Positions 26,049-34,531 of a stretch of 64,000 bases of DNA are shown here, piece by piece. The notes below the pieces were generated by a model. It was not told where the DNA came from. It ran no database searches and was given only the letters and a program-made list of their open reading frames with translations. The translations under genes and the position numbers were made by a program. Numbering within the stretch: position 1 is the stretch's first letter; every line of letters begins with the position of its first letter. The DNA is from Lentzea atacamensis (GTDB taxonomy: Bacteria; Actinomycetota; Actinomycetes; Mycobacteriales; Pseudonocardiaceae): assembly GCF_003269295.1 (NCBI RefSeq), contig NZ_QLTT01000001.1:1569635-1633634 (forward strand), read 5' to 3'.

Positions 26049-26951
26049 TTACCGCACTGAGCCGAGCACGCGGATCAAGCTGCGCTCCGTGTCGTTGCCG
26101 AGTTTCTCCAGCGCCAGCTTCGCCACCGGCGCCCCGAGCTTCGCCAGCCCGTTGAACTCGAGGTGGGCGTGGTAGGCGATCTTGGTCGTGCCGGGAGCCG
26201 GTCCCGCGGTGATCGAGATGTCGTCGGTCGCGGTGGAGGTGTCGTTGCGGCCGACGAACTGCAGGCACTGCGGGTCGTCGCGGGTCAGCTCGTAGACGAG
26301 CTCGGTCTTGCGGCCGAGGAACGTCGACACGTTGTGCCAGCGCGAGCCGACCTCGACCGGGCCGTCGTCGATGCGCGTGCAGGTCACGGTGCCCGGATCC
26401 CACTGCTCGGTGCGGGAGAAGTCGCGCAGGTACTCGACGACACCTTCGGGTGAGGACGCCACGGTGAAGGTGCGCTCGACGTCGACGCCGGACGTGTGCG
26501 GCGCGTTGAACGCCTGTGGTGCGAGGCGAATCCGGTGCTGTTCCACGAGGGCCGCCTGGCTCTCCGCGCGGCGAAGCAGCCGGTCCAGTCGTTCGGCGTC
26601 GATTCCGGGGACGGTCTGCAGCGTGCGCCACATCGCGGCCTTGCTCTCGATGCCGACGCGCAACGTCTCCAGTTCGAGGACGTCGCTGAGCGGCGACCGG
26701 CCCAGCAGCCGTCCGTTGAGCTTCAGCCTGCCCGCCTTCTCGGTGAGCCAGCCGATGGCGGCCTTGTGCGGGCGCGGTTCGACGCCGAACGCCCTCATCA
26801 CGTCGAGCAGCTCGTGCCGGTCCGCTTCCGCGTCGTCGGCCAGCACGCGCAGTTCGGGGTGCGTGCGGCTGACGCGGCGCGCGAGCTCGACGCCCGCGAT
26901 CGTCCCGGCCAGGTGGTCGTTGAGGTAGATGCCCAGCAGCTCCGTGTTCAC
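26049..26951 (-). CDS. Fusion of ferritin-like helical domain and SRPBCC lipid-binding domain
   Basis: The product has 300 residues. Residues about 1-145 form a helical bundle (NDHLAGTIAGVELARRV, then ADRHELLDVMRAFGV) like small ferritin-like or bacterioferritin-like actinobacterial proteins, though a clear di-iron site is not complete. Residues about 155-300 are an SRPBCC/polyketide-cyclase domain (VDVERTFTVASSPEGVVEYL and WDPGTV). The usual role of SRPBCC is binding a hydrophobic ligand. It starts with GTG at 26949-26951, 25 bp after the winged-helix gene, so the two form an operon. Fusion of these two folds is uncommon. Function is unknown. Confidence 0.78.
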   Translation of the reverse strand: MNTELLGIYLNDHLAGTIAGVELARRVSRTHPELRVLADDAEADRHELLDVMRAFGVEPRPHKAAIGWLTEKAGRLKLNGRLLGRSPLSDVLELETLRVGIESKAAMWRTLQTVPGIDAERLDRLLRRAESQAALVEQHRIRLAPQAFNAPHTSGVDVERTFTVASSPEGVVEYLRDFSRTEQWDPGTVTCTRIDDGPVEVGSRWHNVSTFLGRKTELVYELTRDDPQCLQFVGRNDTSTATDDISITAGPAPGTTKIAYHAHLEFNGLAKLGAPVAKLALEKLGNDTERSLIRVLGSVR

Positions 26952-26976
26952 GCCGTGCGGGTACCCCGAACCAAGA

Positions 26977-27483
26977 TCAGGGACTCGCCGGTCCGAGCTG
27001 ATGTCCCTGGTTCCACAAGGTTTTGATGACCAGGCCGAGCGGGGCGATCCGGCGCCGCAACCGCATGATGTGCAGGTGCAGCGCGTTGCTGGTGTCGCCG
27101 TCCTTCGTGGGCAGGCGGAGCAGCAGGTCCTCGCGCGAGGTCAGCGCGCGGAAACGCCGCAGCAGTTCGGCGACCAGCGCACGTTCGGTCGGTGACAGCA
27201 CGACGGAACGCGAACGGAAGCGCAGGATGCCGGACATGTCCAGCTCCGGCACGGCATAGCGGGCCGCACGGGCACGCAGCATCGCGATGCGCACGGCGAG
27301 GTCCTGCTGCGGCACGGGCGCGCGGACCCAGTCCTCCCGCATGTCCGTGAGGACGGGCGCGGGCACGTTCTTCTCCAGCACCAGCAGGCACAACGTCCCG
27401 CTGCGCTGGCACGCCTCCCGTGCCGCCGCGTCCACCGGCCACCGCACGACCTCGACGGGCAGGTGGTTCACCAGGCTCGACAT
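26977..27483 (-). CDS. Winged-helix regulator with degenerate receiver
   Basis: The product has 168 residues. The C-terminal part (about 90-165) is an OmpR-type winged helix (VVLSPTERALVAELLRRFRAL, then NALHLHIMRLRRRI). The N-terminal part (about 20-85) looks like the second half of a receiver: LCLLVLEKN, then DWVRAPVPQQDLAVRIAMLRA, which aligns with the beta5-alpha5 region. No phosphorylatable Asp region remains. It probably binds DNA without phosphorylation. The start is ATG at 27481-27483. It is co-transcribed with the ferritin-SRPBCC gene, which it may regulate. Confidence 0.75.
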   Translation of the reverse strand: MSSLVNHLPVEVVRWPVDAAAREACQRSGTLCLLVLEKNVPAPVLTDMREDWVRAPVPQQDLAVRIAMLRARAARYAVPELDMSGILRFRSRSVVLSPTERALVAELLRRFRALTSREDLLLRLPTKDGDTSNALHLHIMRLRRRIAPLGLVIKTLWNQGHQLGPASP

Positions 27484-27651
27484 ACGTCCGCTTCCCGAGT
27501 CTCCGGCTTGCGTGGACGCCAGTGGCGCGTCCGGAACGTCGGCGAGGTGATTCACGCTCAGCAGGGCACCTCGCGGCACCGACCCCGTACAACCCCGTCT
27601 GACCGCGCATTCCCCCGGCAGCCTTCCGGGCCACACCACTGGAGCCGCCGG

Positions 27652-28914
27652 TTATTTCCGCTCTATCGCGTGCATCGGCTCCAGGATGATCGGCTGCGCC
27701 CGGCGGCCCGTGACGAGGTTCCACGCCCACTGCGCCAGCACCGCGACGCGGTTGCGCCAGCCGACGAGGAACGCGATGTGCACGACCGCCCACGCCACCT
27801 TGCCGATGAAGCCCTTCAGCCGCAGCTTCTTGATGTCCGCGACGGCGTCACCAGGCGAAATCGTCGCCATCGTGCCGAGGTCGAGGTACTTGAACGGCTT
27901 GGTGGGGCGTCCCTCCAGGCGTGCCCTGATCACGCGGGCGACGTGGTGGCCCTCCTGGATCGCGGGCTCGGCGATGCCGGGCAGGTCGTTCAGGTTGACC
28001 ATGTCACCGATCGCGTAGATGTCGCCGGTGACGCTGCAGTCTGAGGGATTCACCAGAATCCGGCCCTTGCGGTCGAGCTCGGCCCCGGTGGCGTCGGCGA
28101 GCTTGCGGGCCAGCTGCGAGGCCTGCACACCGGCCGCCCAGATGATCGTCCGCGCGTCGACCCGGTCGCCGTCCTTGGTGGTGAGGCCGGTGTCGTCGAT
28201 CGACTCGACCATCGCGCCCGTCATGACCGTGACGCCGAGGCTCTCCAGCTTCTTCCCGGTGTGCTGACGCAGCGGTTCGGAGAACGGCGGCAGCACGTGC
28301 GGCACGGCGTCGAGCAGCGTGATCCGGATGTCGCGCGGGTCGATCTCGCGGAACTGCCCCTTCAACGCCCGGCGCGCCAGGTCGGCGAGCTGTCCGGCCA
28401 GCTCGACCCCGGTCGGCCCCGCCCCGACGATCGCGAACGACAGCCACTCCTTGGCGTTGTCGGCCGCCACCGCCGTCTCGAACGCCCGCAGCAGCTTCGA
28501 CCGCAGGTCGACGGCCTGTTCCAGGGTCTTCATGGGCGGCGCGGACCGGGCCCACTCGTCGTGCCCGAAGTAGCTGTCCCGCGCTCCGGCCGCCACGACC
28601 AGCGTGTCGTAGCCGACCGTCCGCGAGGAACCGTCCGGCAGGTCCACGTGGACGCGTTTCTGCTCCGTGTCGAACCCGGTCACCTCACCCAGCAGGACCC
28701 GCGCGTTGCGCTGCCTGCGCAGGATCGCCCGGAACGCCGGCGCGATGTCGCCCGCGGGCAGCAACGCGGTCGCCACCTGGTAGAGCAACGGCTGGAACAG
28801 GTGGTGGTTCGTGCGGTCGATCAGCGTGACCTCGACGTCCGCGCGCTTGAGCCCGCGCACGACGCCCAGCCCGCCGAACCCGCCACCGACGACGACTACC
28901 CGGTGCTTACCCAT
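27652..28914 (-). CDS. ndh: Type II NADH dehydrogenase (NDH-2)
   Basis: The product has 420 residues. It transfers electrons from NADH to quinone without pumping protons, at the inner face of the membrane. Two Rossmann motifs are clear: FAD site VVVGGGFGGLGVV (about 6-18) and NAD site AIVGAGPTGVELAG (about 160-173). TGDIYAIGD marks the second FAD contact. A hydrophobic C-terminal region (about 360-400, AWAVVHIAFLVGWRNRV) is the membrane anchor typical of the family. The ATG at 28912-28914 lacks a strong site of its own, but a 9-codon upstream frame with a strong site overlaps it. It is divergent from the FAD/Rieske gene. Confidence 0.92.
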   Translation of the reverse strand: MGKHRVVVVGGGFGGLGVVRGLKRADVEVTLIDRTNHHLFQPLLYQVATALLPAGDIAPAFRAILRRQRNARVLLGEVTGFDTEQKRVHVDLPDGSSRTVGYDTLVVAAGARDSYFGHDEWARSAPPMKTLEQAVDLRSKLLRAFETAVAADNAKEWLSFAIVGAGPTGVELAGQLADLARRALKGQFREIDPRDIRITLLDAVPHVLPPFSEPLRQHTGKKLESLGVTVMTGAMVESIDDTGLTTKDGDRVDARTIIWAAGVQASQLARKLADATGAELDRKGRILVNPSDCSVTGDIYAIGDMVNLNDLPGIAEPAIQEGHHVARVIRARLEGRPTKPFKYLDLGTMATISPGDAVADIKKLRLKGFIGKVAWAVVHIAFLVGWRNRVAVLAQWAWNLVTGRRAQPIILEPMHAIERK

Positions 28915-28931
28915 GGAGTTCGCATACCCGC
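28902..28931 (-). CDS. Possible 9-codon leader peptide upstream of ndh
   Basis: On the minus strand GGGAGGAG precedes an ATG that opens the frame MRTPWVSTG and stops at TAG inside the ndh coding region. The ndh ATG lies within it in another frame. Ribosomes loaded by the good site would finish 10 bases past the ndh start, allowing coupled re-initiation. This is an inference from layout; the peptide has no known match. Confidence 0.35.
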
Positions 28932-28972
28932 TCCTCCCGGTTGCCATTCGCGTCGCTGGGTAACCGGATCTC

Positions 28973-30451
28973 ATGACGACGACCGCTGACCAGTCGCTCT
29001 GGCTCTCCGCGCTGCCCGCCACGCCGCGCCCGCCCCTGACCGGCAAACACACCTTCGACGTGGCCGTGGTCGGCGGCGGCATCACCGGCCTCACCACCGC
29101 CCTGCTGCTCAAGCGCCGGGGGCTGCGCGTCGTGGTCCTCGAAGCCGGCCGCGTGGCCTCTGGGGTGTCCGGCAACAACACCGCCAAGGTGACCGCCCTC
29201 CAGTCCACTGTGTACTCGCAGATCATCAAGGCGCACGGCCTGGCCGCGGCCACCGACTACGCCACCGCCTCGCTGGCGGCGGTGGCGCAGGTGGCCGACC
29301 TCGTCCAGCTGGAGAACATCTCCTGCGACCTGCGCCGCGCCCCCGCCGCCACCTACGCCTACACCGGGTCCGAGGCCCAGCAGGTCGACGACGAGCTGAT
29401 CGCGGCACGCCGGGCCGGCCTGCCGGTGCGGTCGAGCGTCGACCTCGACCTGCCGTTCGAGGTGCACGCCGCGGTCCGGCTGGACGACCAGCTCACACTG
29501 CACCCGGTGAAGTACCTGCTGGGCCTGGCCGCCGCGGTCGACGGCGACGGCAGCCAGGTCTGCGAAAACAGCCGCGTCCTGGACGTGAGCGGCACCCGTG
29601 TGTCCACAGCGGACGGTCAGGTCGACGCGGCGCACATCGTGATCGCCACGCACTTCCCGACGCTGGACCGCGGCCTGTACTTCGCCCGCATGGAGCTCAC
29701 CCGCGCCTACTGCATCGCCGCCAGGGTTTCGTCGCCCCCGGAAGCGCTCGCGATCAGCACCGGCAGCCCGTCGTGGTCCATCGCTGCCCACGAGGACAAG
29801 CTGATCGTCGCAGGCCAGAGCCATCCGACCGGCAAGCAGGCGGTCGAACCGTTCCGCAGGCTGGAGGAGTTCGCCCGCAGGCACTGGCAGGTGGAGGAGA
29901 TCACCCACCGCTGGTCAGCGCAGGACCCGACGGCCTACGACCACCTGCCGATGATCGGAACCTACCTGCCGGGCAACAACACGATGTTCACCGCGACCGG
30001 CTACATGAAGTGGGGCCTGACCAGCGGCACGTTCGCCGCCTCTCTTCTCGCGGACCTGGTGACCGGCAAGCCGAACGACCTGGCCGACCGTTTCAGCCCG
30101 CACCGGCTCTCGCTGAAGTCGTTGCCGGAACTGGTGAAGAAGAACGCCGAGGTCGCCGTGGAGTTCATCGGCGACCGCGTCCTGCCCGCCGACGCCACCT
30201 CCAGCGAGAACCTGCCGCGCGACCACGCCCACGTGATCCGCGACGGGCTGGGCAAGACCGGCGTGTACCGCGACGCCGACGGCCAGTTGCACGCGGTGTC
30301 GTTGCGCTGCACGCACCTCGGCTGCCTGGTGCGGTTCAACGCGGCGGAGCGCAGCTGGGACTGCCCGTGCCACGGGTCGCGGTTCGACATCGACGGCGAG
30401 GTGCTGGAGGGACCGGCGACCCGGCCCCTCCCGAAGCGTGAACCGCGTTAG
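28973..30451 (+). CDS. FAD-dependent oxidoreductase (DadA-like) with C-terminal Rieske domain
   Basis: The product has 492 residues. The FAD site is VAVVGGGITGLTTALLLKRRG-like (about 28-48), heading a DAO/DadA-type fold up to about residue 390. A Rieske [2Fe-2S] domain follows, with ligands Cys446/His448 (CTHLGC) and Cys464/His467 (CPCHGS); the second Cys of each motif can form the disulfide of bc1-type Rieske domains. It should oxidise a small substrate and pass electrons through the cluster. This build is widespread in bacteria but its substrate is not established. The start is ATG at 28973. It is divergent from ndh. Confidence 0.9.
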   Translation: MTTTADQSLWLSALPATPRPPLTGKHTFDVAVVGGGITGLTTALLLKRRGLRVVVLEAGRVASGVSGNNTAKVTALQSTVYSQIIKAHGLAAATDYATASLAAVAQVADLVQLENISCDLRRAPAATYAYTGSEAQQVDDELIAARRAGLPVRSSVDLDLPFEVHAAVRLDDQLTLHPVKYLLGLAAAVDGDGSQVCENSRVLDVSGTRVSTADGQVDAAHIVIATHFPTLDRGLYFARMELTRAYCIAARVSSPPEALAISTGSPSWSIAAHEDKLIVAGQSHPTGKQAVEPFRRLEEFARRHWQVEEITHRWSAQDPTAYDHLPMIGTYLPGNNTMFTATGYMKWGLTSGTFAASLLADLVTGKPNDLADRFSPHRLSLKSLPELVKKNAEVAVEFIGDRVLPADATSSENLPRDHAHVIRDGLGKTGVYRDADGQLHAVSLRCTHLGCLVRFNAAERSWDCPCHGSRFDIDGEVLEGPATRPLPKREPR

Positions 30452-30463
30452 TGCGGCACGGCA

Positions 30464-32485
30464 CTAGCTCTTGGCGACGAGCGTGAGCACGTCGTAGCGG
30501 GCGACCGACTCGCCCTTCTGGTTCGCCACGTCGGCGTCCCAGCGCACCTCGCCGTACTCCTGGTCCTCGCGCGGGGTGATCTGCTTGACCGTCAACGTCA
30601 CCGTCAGCGTGTCACCGGGGAACGTCGGCGTGAGGAACCGCAGGTTCTCCAGCCCGTAGTTGGCGAGCACCGGACCGGGCTCCGGCGAGACGAACAAGCC
30701 AGCCGCGAACGAGACCACGAGGTAGCCGTGCGCGACCCGTCCGCCGAAGAACGGGTTCGCGGCGGCGGCTTCCTCGTCCATGTGCGCGTAGAAGGTGTCG
30801 CCGGTGAACTCGGCGAAGTGCTCGATGTCCTCCATCGTCACCTCACGCGGCCCGGCCACGACCGTGTCGCCCAGCCGCAGCTCTGCCAGCGTCTTGCGGA
30901 ACGGGTGCACGGAGTCCCCGTGGCGCGGCGCCCCGGTCACCCAGCGGTTCGTGACAGCGGCCAGCGTCCGCGGGCTCCCCTGCACAGCGGTGCGCTGCAT
31001 GTGGTGCAGCACGCCACGCATGCCGCCCATCTCCTCGCCACCACCGGCACGCCCGGGCCCGCCGTGCACCAGCATCGGCAACGGCGACCCGTGCCCGGTC
31101 GACTCACCCGCGTCATCCCGGTCCAGCACCAGCAACCGCCCGTGCCAAGGCGCCACACCGATCACGACGTCACGCACGAAGTCGCTGTCCGCCGACACGA
31201 TCGACCCGACCAGCGAGCCGGAACCGCGCGCCGCCAGCTCGACAGCGTCGTCCACCGACGAGTACGGCATCAGCGTCGACACCGGCCCGAACGCCTCGAC
31301 CTCGTGCGGCTGCACCGCGTCGGCCGCGGCCTTCAGCAGCATCGGCGACATGAACGCGCCACGCTCGGCGTCAGCGTCCACAAGCGACAAAGGCCCGTCG
31401 CCGTAGACCACCGAAGCGTTCTCCTGCAACGCCTTCAGCGACCGCCGAACCTCCTCGCGCTGCTCCAGCCCGGCCAGCGCGCCCATCTTCACCGACTTGT
31501 CGGCGGGGTTGCCGATCACGACCTCGGCCAGCCGGGCAGCCGTCGCCTCAGCCACCTCGTCCATCAGCGAGGCAGGCACCAGCGCCCGCCGGATCGCCGT
31601 GCACTTCTGGCCGGCCTTCGTCGTCATCTCCGTCACCAGCTGGCCCACGAACAGGTCGAACTCCGGCGTACCGGCGACCGCGTCCGGCCCGAGGATCGAG
31701 CAGTTCAGCGAGTCGGCCTCGGCGTTGAAGCGCACGGACGACCGGATCACGGCCTGGTGCGTGCGCAGGTGCTGGGCGGTCGACGCGGACCCGGTGAAAC
31801 CGACCAGGTCCTGCGGGGTCAGGTGGTCGAGCAGGTCGCCGGCGGACCCGCAGACGAGCTGCAGCGAGCCCTCGGGCAGCAGACCGGAGGCGAGCATCAG
31901 CTCGACGAGCTTCTCGGTCACGTACGCGGTCTGGGACGCGGGCTTGATCAGCGACGGCACCCCGGCGATGAAGGCGGGCGCGAACTTCTCCAGCGGGCCC
32001 CACATGGGGAAGTTGAATGCGTTGATCTGCACGGCCACACCGCGCAGAGGTGTGCAGATGTGCTGGCCGACGAACGTGCCACCACGCCCCAGCGGCTCCA
32101 CGGCGCCGTCCACGAACACGCGGTCGTTCGGCAGCTCGCGCTTGGCCTTGGACGCGTACCCGAGCAGCACGCCGAAGCCGCCGTCGATGTCGATCCAGGA
32201 GTCGGACTTGGTCGCACCCGTGCGCGCGGACAGCGCGTACAGCTCGGCCTTGTGCTCCTTCAGGTACAGACCGAGAGCCTTCAGCAGCTGCGCGCGCTGG
32301 TGGAACGTGAGCTCGCGCAACGCGGGCCCGCCGACCTCGCGGCCGTACCGCAGGGCAGCGCCCATGTCGATGCCCGCGGACGAGATCCTGGCGATCTCCT
32401 CCCCCGTCACGGCGTCGTGCAACGGGGCGCCCTCGGCGTCCGGCGTGTGCCACCGACCCGACACGTAACTGCGCAGCAAGCTCAT
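30464..32485 (-). CDS. paaZ: Bifunctional PaaZ-type aldehyde dehydrogenase/enoyl-CoA hydratase
   Basis: The product has 673 residues. The N-terminal aldehyde dehydrogenase domain (about 1-520) has the catalytic Cys in KAGQKCTAIRR and cofactor region INAFNFPMWGPLEK. The C-terminal MaoC-like hydratase (about 535-670) has the D-x4-H-type motif in FTGDTFYAHMDEEAAA and FGGRVAHGYL. In phenylacetate degradation PaaZ opens oxepin-CoA and oxidises the resulting semialdehyde. No other paa genes are in the window, so it may serve another aromatic or act at a distance from its pathway. The start is ATG at 32483-32485 with AGAAGGG upstream. A LysR gene lies 61 bp upstream on the same strand. Confidence 0.9.
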   Translation of the reverse strand: MSLLRSYVSGRWHTPDAEGAPLHDAVTGEEIARISSAGIDMGAALRYGREVGGPALRELTFHQRAQLLKALGLYLKEHKAELYALSARTGATKSDSWIDIDGGFGVLLGYASKAKRELPNDRVFVDGAVEPLGRGGTFVGQHICTPLRGVAVQINAFNFPMWGPLEKFAPAFIAGVPSLIKPASQTAYVTEKLVELMLASGLLPEGSLQLVCGSAGDLLDHLTPQDLVGFTGSASTAQHLRTHQAVIRSSVRFNAEADSLNCSILGPDAVAGTPEFDLFVGQLVTEMTTKAGQKCTAIRRALVPASLMDEVAEATAARLAEVVIGNPADKSVKMGALAGLEQREEVRRSLKALQENASVVYGDGPLSLVDADAERGAFMSPMLLKAAADAVQPHEVEAFGPVSTLMPYSSVDDAVELAARGSGSLVGSIVSADSDFVRDVVIGVAPWHGRLLVLDRDDAGESTGHGSPLPMLVHGGPGRAGGGEEMGGMRGVLHHMQRTAVQGSPRTLAAVTNRWVTGAPRHGDSVHPFRKTLAELRLGDTVVAGPREVTMEDIEHFAEFTGDTFYAHMDEEAAAANPFFGGRVAHGYLVVSFAAGLFVSPEPGPVLANYGLENLRFLTPTFPGDTLTVTLTVKQITPREDQEYGEVRWDADVANQKGESVARYDVLTLVAKS

Positions 32486-32546
32486 CGAGCCAACCCTTCT
32501 CCGCGAGGGCCGATGGATCCTCATCGACCCGTCTACCGGCAACGTA

Positions 32547-33443
32547 TCAGGGGGTGAACAGGGCTGTGCAGTGCTCGGCGAACGCTTGCGCCCTGCGGGT
32601 CAGCGGCCCTCCGCCGGCCCGGCCCAGCACGACCGGGGTGGTGGGCACGGCGTCGCGCAGCGGCAGAGCGACCACCTCGAGGCCTTCGTAGGAAGCCGAG
32701 AGCGCGGGCTGCTGGACGGTCATCGAGTAGCCGATGCCGCGGGCCACGAGCGACCGGGCGAGCTCGAAGCTGCGGGCGCGGTGCGTCACCACCAGGTCGA
32801 CACCCGCGGCGGCGAACACGGCGCGGAAGTAGCGCTCGCTCGGAGGCACGTCGAGCAGGACGAACGGGTCGTCCGCGAGTTCGCGCAACGCGACCGCGCG
32901 GCGCCGGCGCAACCGGTGGCCGGACGGCAGCAGCACCTTCGGCGGCTGGTCGTACAACGTGCTGGTCTCGATTCCCGGCTGCAGGTCCTGGTCGTACAGG
33001 AACGCGATCTCGCAGCGTCCCGCCAGCAGGTCCTCCTGCACCTCCGGCAGGCTGCCCTCGACGAACCGGACGGAGACCTCCGGGTGCGCGCGTTCGAACG
33101 TGGCGATCGCCGCAGGCAGGTGGAACGGCGCGATCGGCGTGTAGCAGCCGACCGTCAGCACGCCGCTGACCTGCTGGCTGAGTCCCCGCGCCTCGGCTCC
33201 GAGGTCGCTCATGGCGCCGATCACCCGGCGGGCGTCCGCGAGCACCCGCGTGCCCGCCGCCGTCAACGCGGCGCCCCGGCGTGGCGACCTGACGACCAGC
33301 CGGAGGTCCAGCGCTCGTTCGAGTTCGCTGAGTGCCAGCGAGATGGCCGACTGGGAGACGTGACAGCGTGCGGCGGCGGTCGTCAGCGAGCCGGTCTCGG
33401 CCACCGCGATCAGGTACTCGAGCTGCCGCAGGGTCACGTTCAT
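32547..33443 (-). CDS. LysR-family transcriptional regulator
   Basis: The product has 298 residues. Helix-turn-helix at about 4-62 ([36 protein letters not shown]), effector domain at about 90-295. The ATG at 33441-33443 begins the standard family N terminus. It is divergent from the nitroreductase-like gene with 71 bp between, and on the same strand as paaZ 61 bp downstream. Sites consistent with LysR binding lie in the divergent gap. Either neighbour could be its target; the divergent layout favours the nitroreductase gene. Confidence 0.9.
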   Translation of the reverse strand: MNVTLRQLEYLIAVAETGSLTTAAARCHVSQSAISLALSELERALDLRLVVRSPRRGAALTAAGTRVLADARRVIGAMSDLGAEARGLSQQVSGVLTVGCYTPIAPFHLPAAIATFERAHPEVSVRFVEGSLPEVQEDLLAGRCEIAFLYDQDLQPGIETSTLYDQPPKVLLPSGHRLRRRRAVALRELADDPFVLLDVPPSERYFRAVFAAAGVDLVVTHRARSFELARSLVARGIGYSMTVQQPALSASYEGLEVVALPLRDAVPTTPVVLGRAGGGPLTRRAQAFAEHCTALFTP

Positions 33444-33446
33444 CAG

Positions 33447-33479
33447 TTGAGCTTATAGCTGGCACAAGAAACTTGAGCT
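33447..33479. promoter_or_regulatory. Probable LysR binding region
   Basis: The 71-bp divergent gap holds the short palindrome AGCT-TAT-AGCT (33450-33460) and two copies of TTGAGCT (33447-33453 and 33473-33479), 26 bp apart. The layout fits a recognition site near the LysR start plus an activation site towards the nitroreductase gene. Confidence 0.45.
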
Positions 33480-33514
33480 GGTCAGCAGAGTGTGCAGGGC
33501 GCATCGTACGAACT

Positions 33515-34186
33515 GTGAACCGACCGCACCGCCACCCGTTCATCCCGTACGCACCGCCACGGCTGCCGATCGAAGAGGGACTCGACCGCGGCAGGGCCTT
33601 CTACCGGCTGCTCGACGGCCGCCGGTCCGTGCGGTGGTTCTCGCCAGAACCGGTTCCCGCCGAAGCGATCGAACTGGCGGTCAGTGCCGCCAACACGGCC
33701 CCGAGCGGCGCGCACCAGCAGCCCTGGCGGTTCGTCGCCACCCGGAACGATGAGCTCAAAAGGCGTGTCCGTGAGGCGGCGGAGGAAGAGGAACGCCGCT
33801 TCTACCACGAGCGCGACCTGCCGGAGTGGCACGCGGCGCTGGCACCGCTGGAGACCGACGCGACCAAGGAGTTCCTGCAAACAGCGCCGTGGCTCGTGGT
33901 GGCGTTCGCGCAGAAGCAGCAGAACGGCAAGAAGACGTACTACACCAACGAAAGCGTCGGCATCGCGTGCGGCTTCTTCATCGCGGCGCTGCACACGATG
34001 GGCCTGGCGACGCTGACGCACACACCGAACCCGATGACGTTCCTCAGCGACCTGCTGGGACGTCCCGGCGAACGGCCGTACATCCTGTTCCCCGTCGGCT
34101 ACCCCGCCGACGACTGCGAGGTGCCCGACCTGCGCCGCAAGCCGCTGTCCGCGGCGCTCACCGTCGTCGACGGGCCGCGCCACTAG
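33515..34186 (+). CDS. Nitroreductase-family FMN enzyme (iodotyrosine deiodinase-like)
   Basis: The product has 223 residues. The FMN-binding pattern [18 protein letters not shown] and [15 protein letters not shown] (about 35-75) is followed by an active-site lid region and by [20 protein letters not shown], then PVGYPA. The last block closely recalls iodotyrosine deiodinase-type proteins, which reduce halogenated or other aromatics, rather than NfsA/NfsB. The only possible start near the first helix is GTG at 33515; no good ribosome site is seen. It is divergent from a LysR regulator. Its end overlaps a small antisense frame by 29 bp. Confidence 0.85.
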   Translation: MNRPHRHPFIPYAPPRLPIEEGLDRGRAFYRLLDGRRSVRWFSPEPVPAEAIELAVSAANTAPSGAHQQPWRFVATRNDELKRRVREAAEEEERRFYHERDLPEWHAALAPLETDATKEFLQTAPWLVVAFAQKQQNGKKTYYTNESVGIACGFFIAALHTMGLATLTHTPNPMTFLSDLLGRPGERPYILFPVGYPADDCEVPDLRRKPLSAALTVVDGPRH

Positions 34187-34385
34187 AGAGATCGACATGA
34201 AGCTGGGCGCCGCCGTTCCGGTCCTCGACGAGTGGCGGTTCCTGCCCGCTGTCACCGGCCAGCTGCTCAAGGTCGTCGACCTCTCCGTCGACCAGACCGG
34301 CCTGTGCGAGAGCCGGGTTGACGACCAACCCGGTCAGGGCGGCTCCGACCAGCGACAGGGCGGCGAGCAAACGCGACCGTCTCAC
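34158..34385 (-). CDS. Small secreted protein, unknown function
   Basis: The frame gives 75 residues. A good signal peptide ([20 protein letters not shown], cleavage near ALAQA-G) is preceded by GAGAGGAAA about 5 bp before the GTG at 34383-34385. The mature part is acidic ([20 protein letters not shown]) and then less convincing, reading into the 3' end of the nitroreductase gene. A plus-strand frame from 34197 also has high GC3, so this call is not safe. I recognise no family. Confidence 0.5.
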   Translation of the reverse strand: MRRSRLLAALSLVGAALTGLVVNPALAQAGLVDGEVDDLEQLAGDSGQEPPLVEDRNGGAQLHVDLSSGAARRRR

Positions 34386-34531
34386 GTGCTTTCCTCTCTC
34401 GCCAGGTCCGGGGGACGACACGCTCGTCCGCTCCGGAAAGCTGGAAATGGGCGGCACGCAGCCGATGTCGAACCACTGTCCGGAGACCGCGGACTTGCCT
34501 GATCGTCCCGCAACCGGGAACCATCGGCAGG

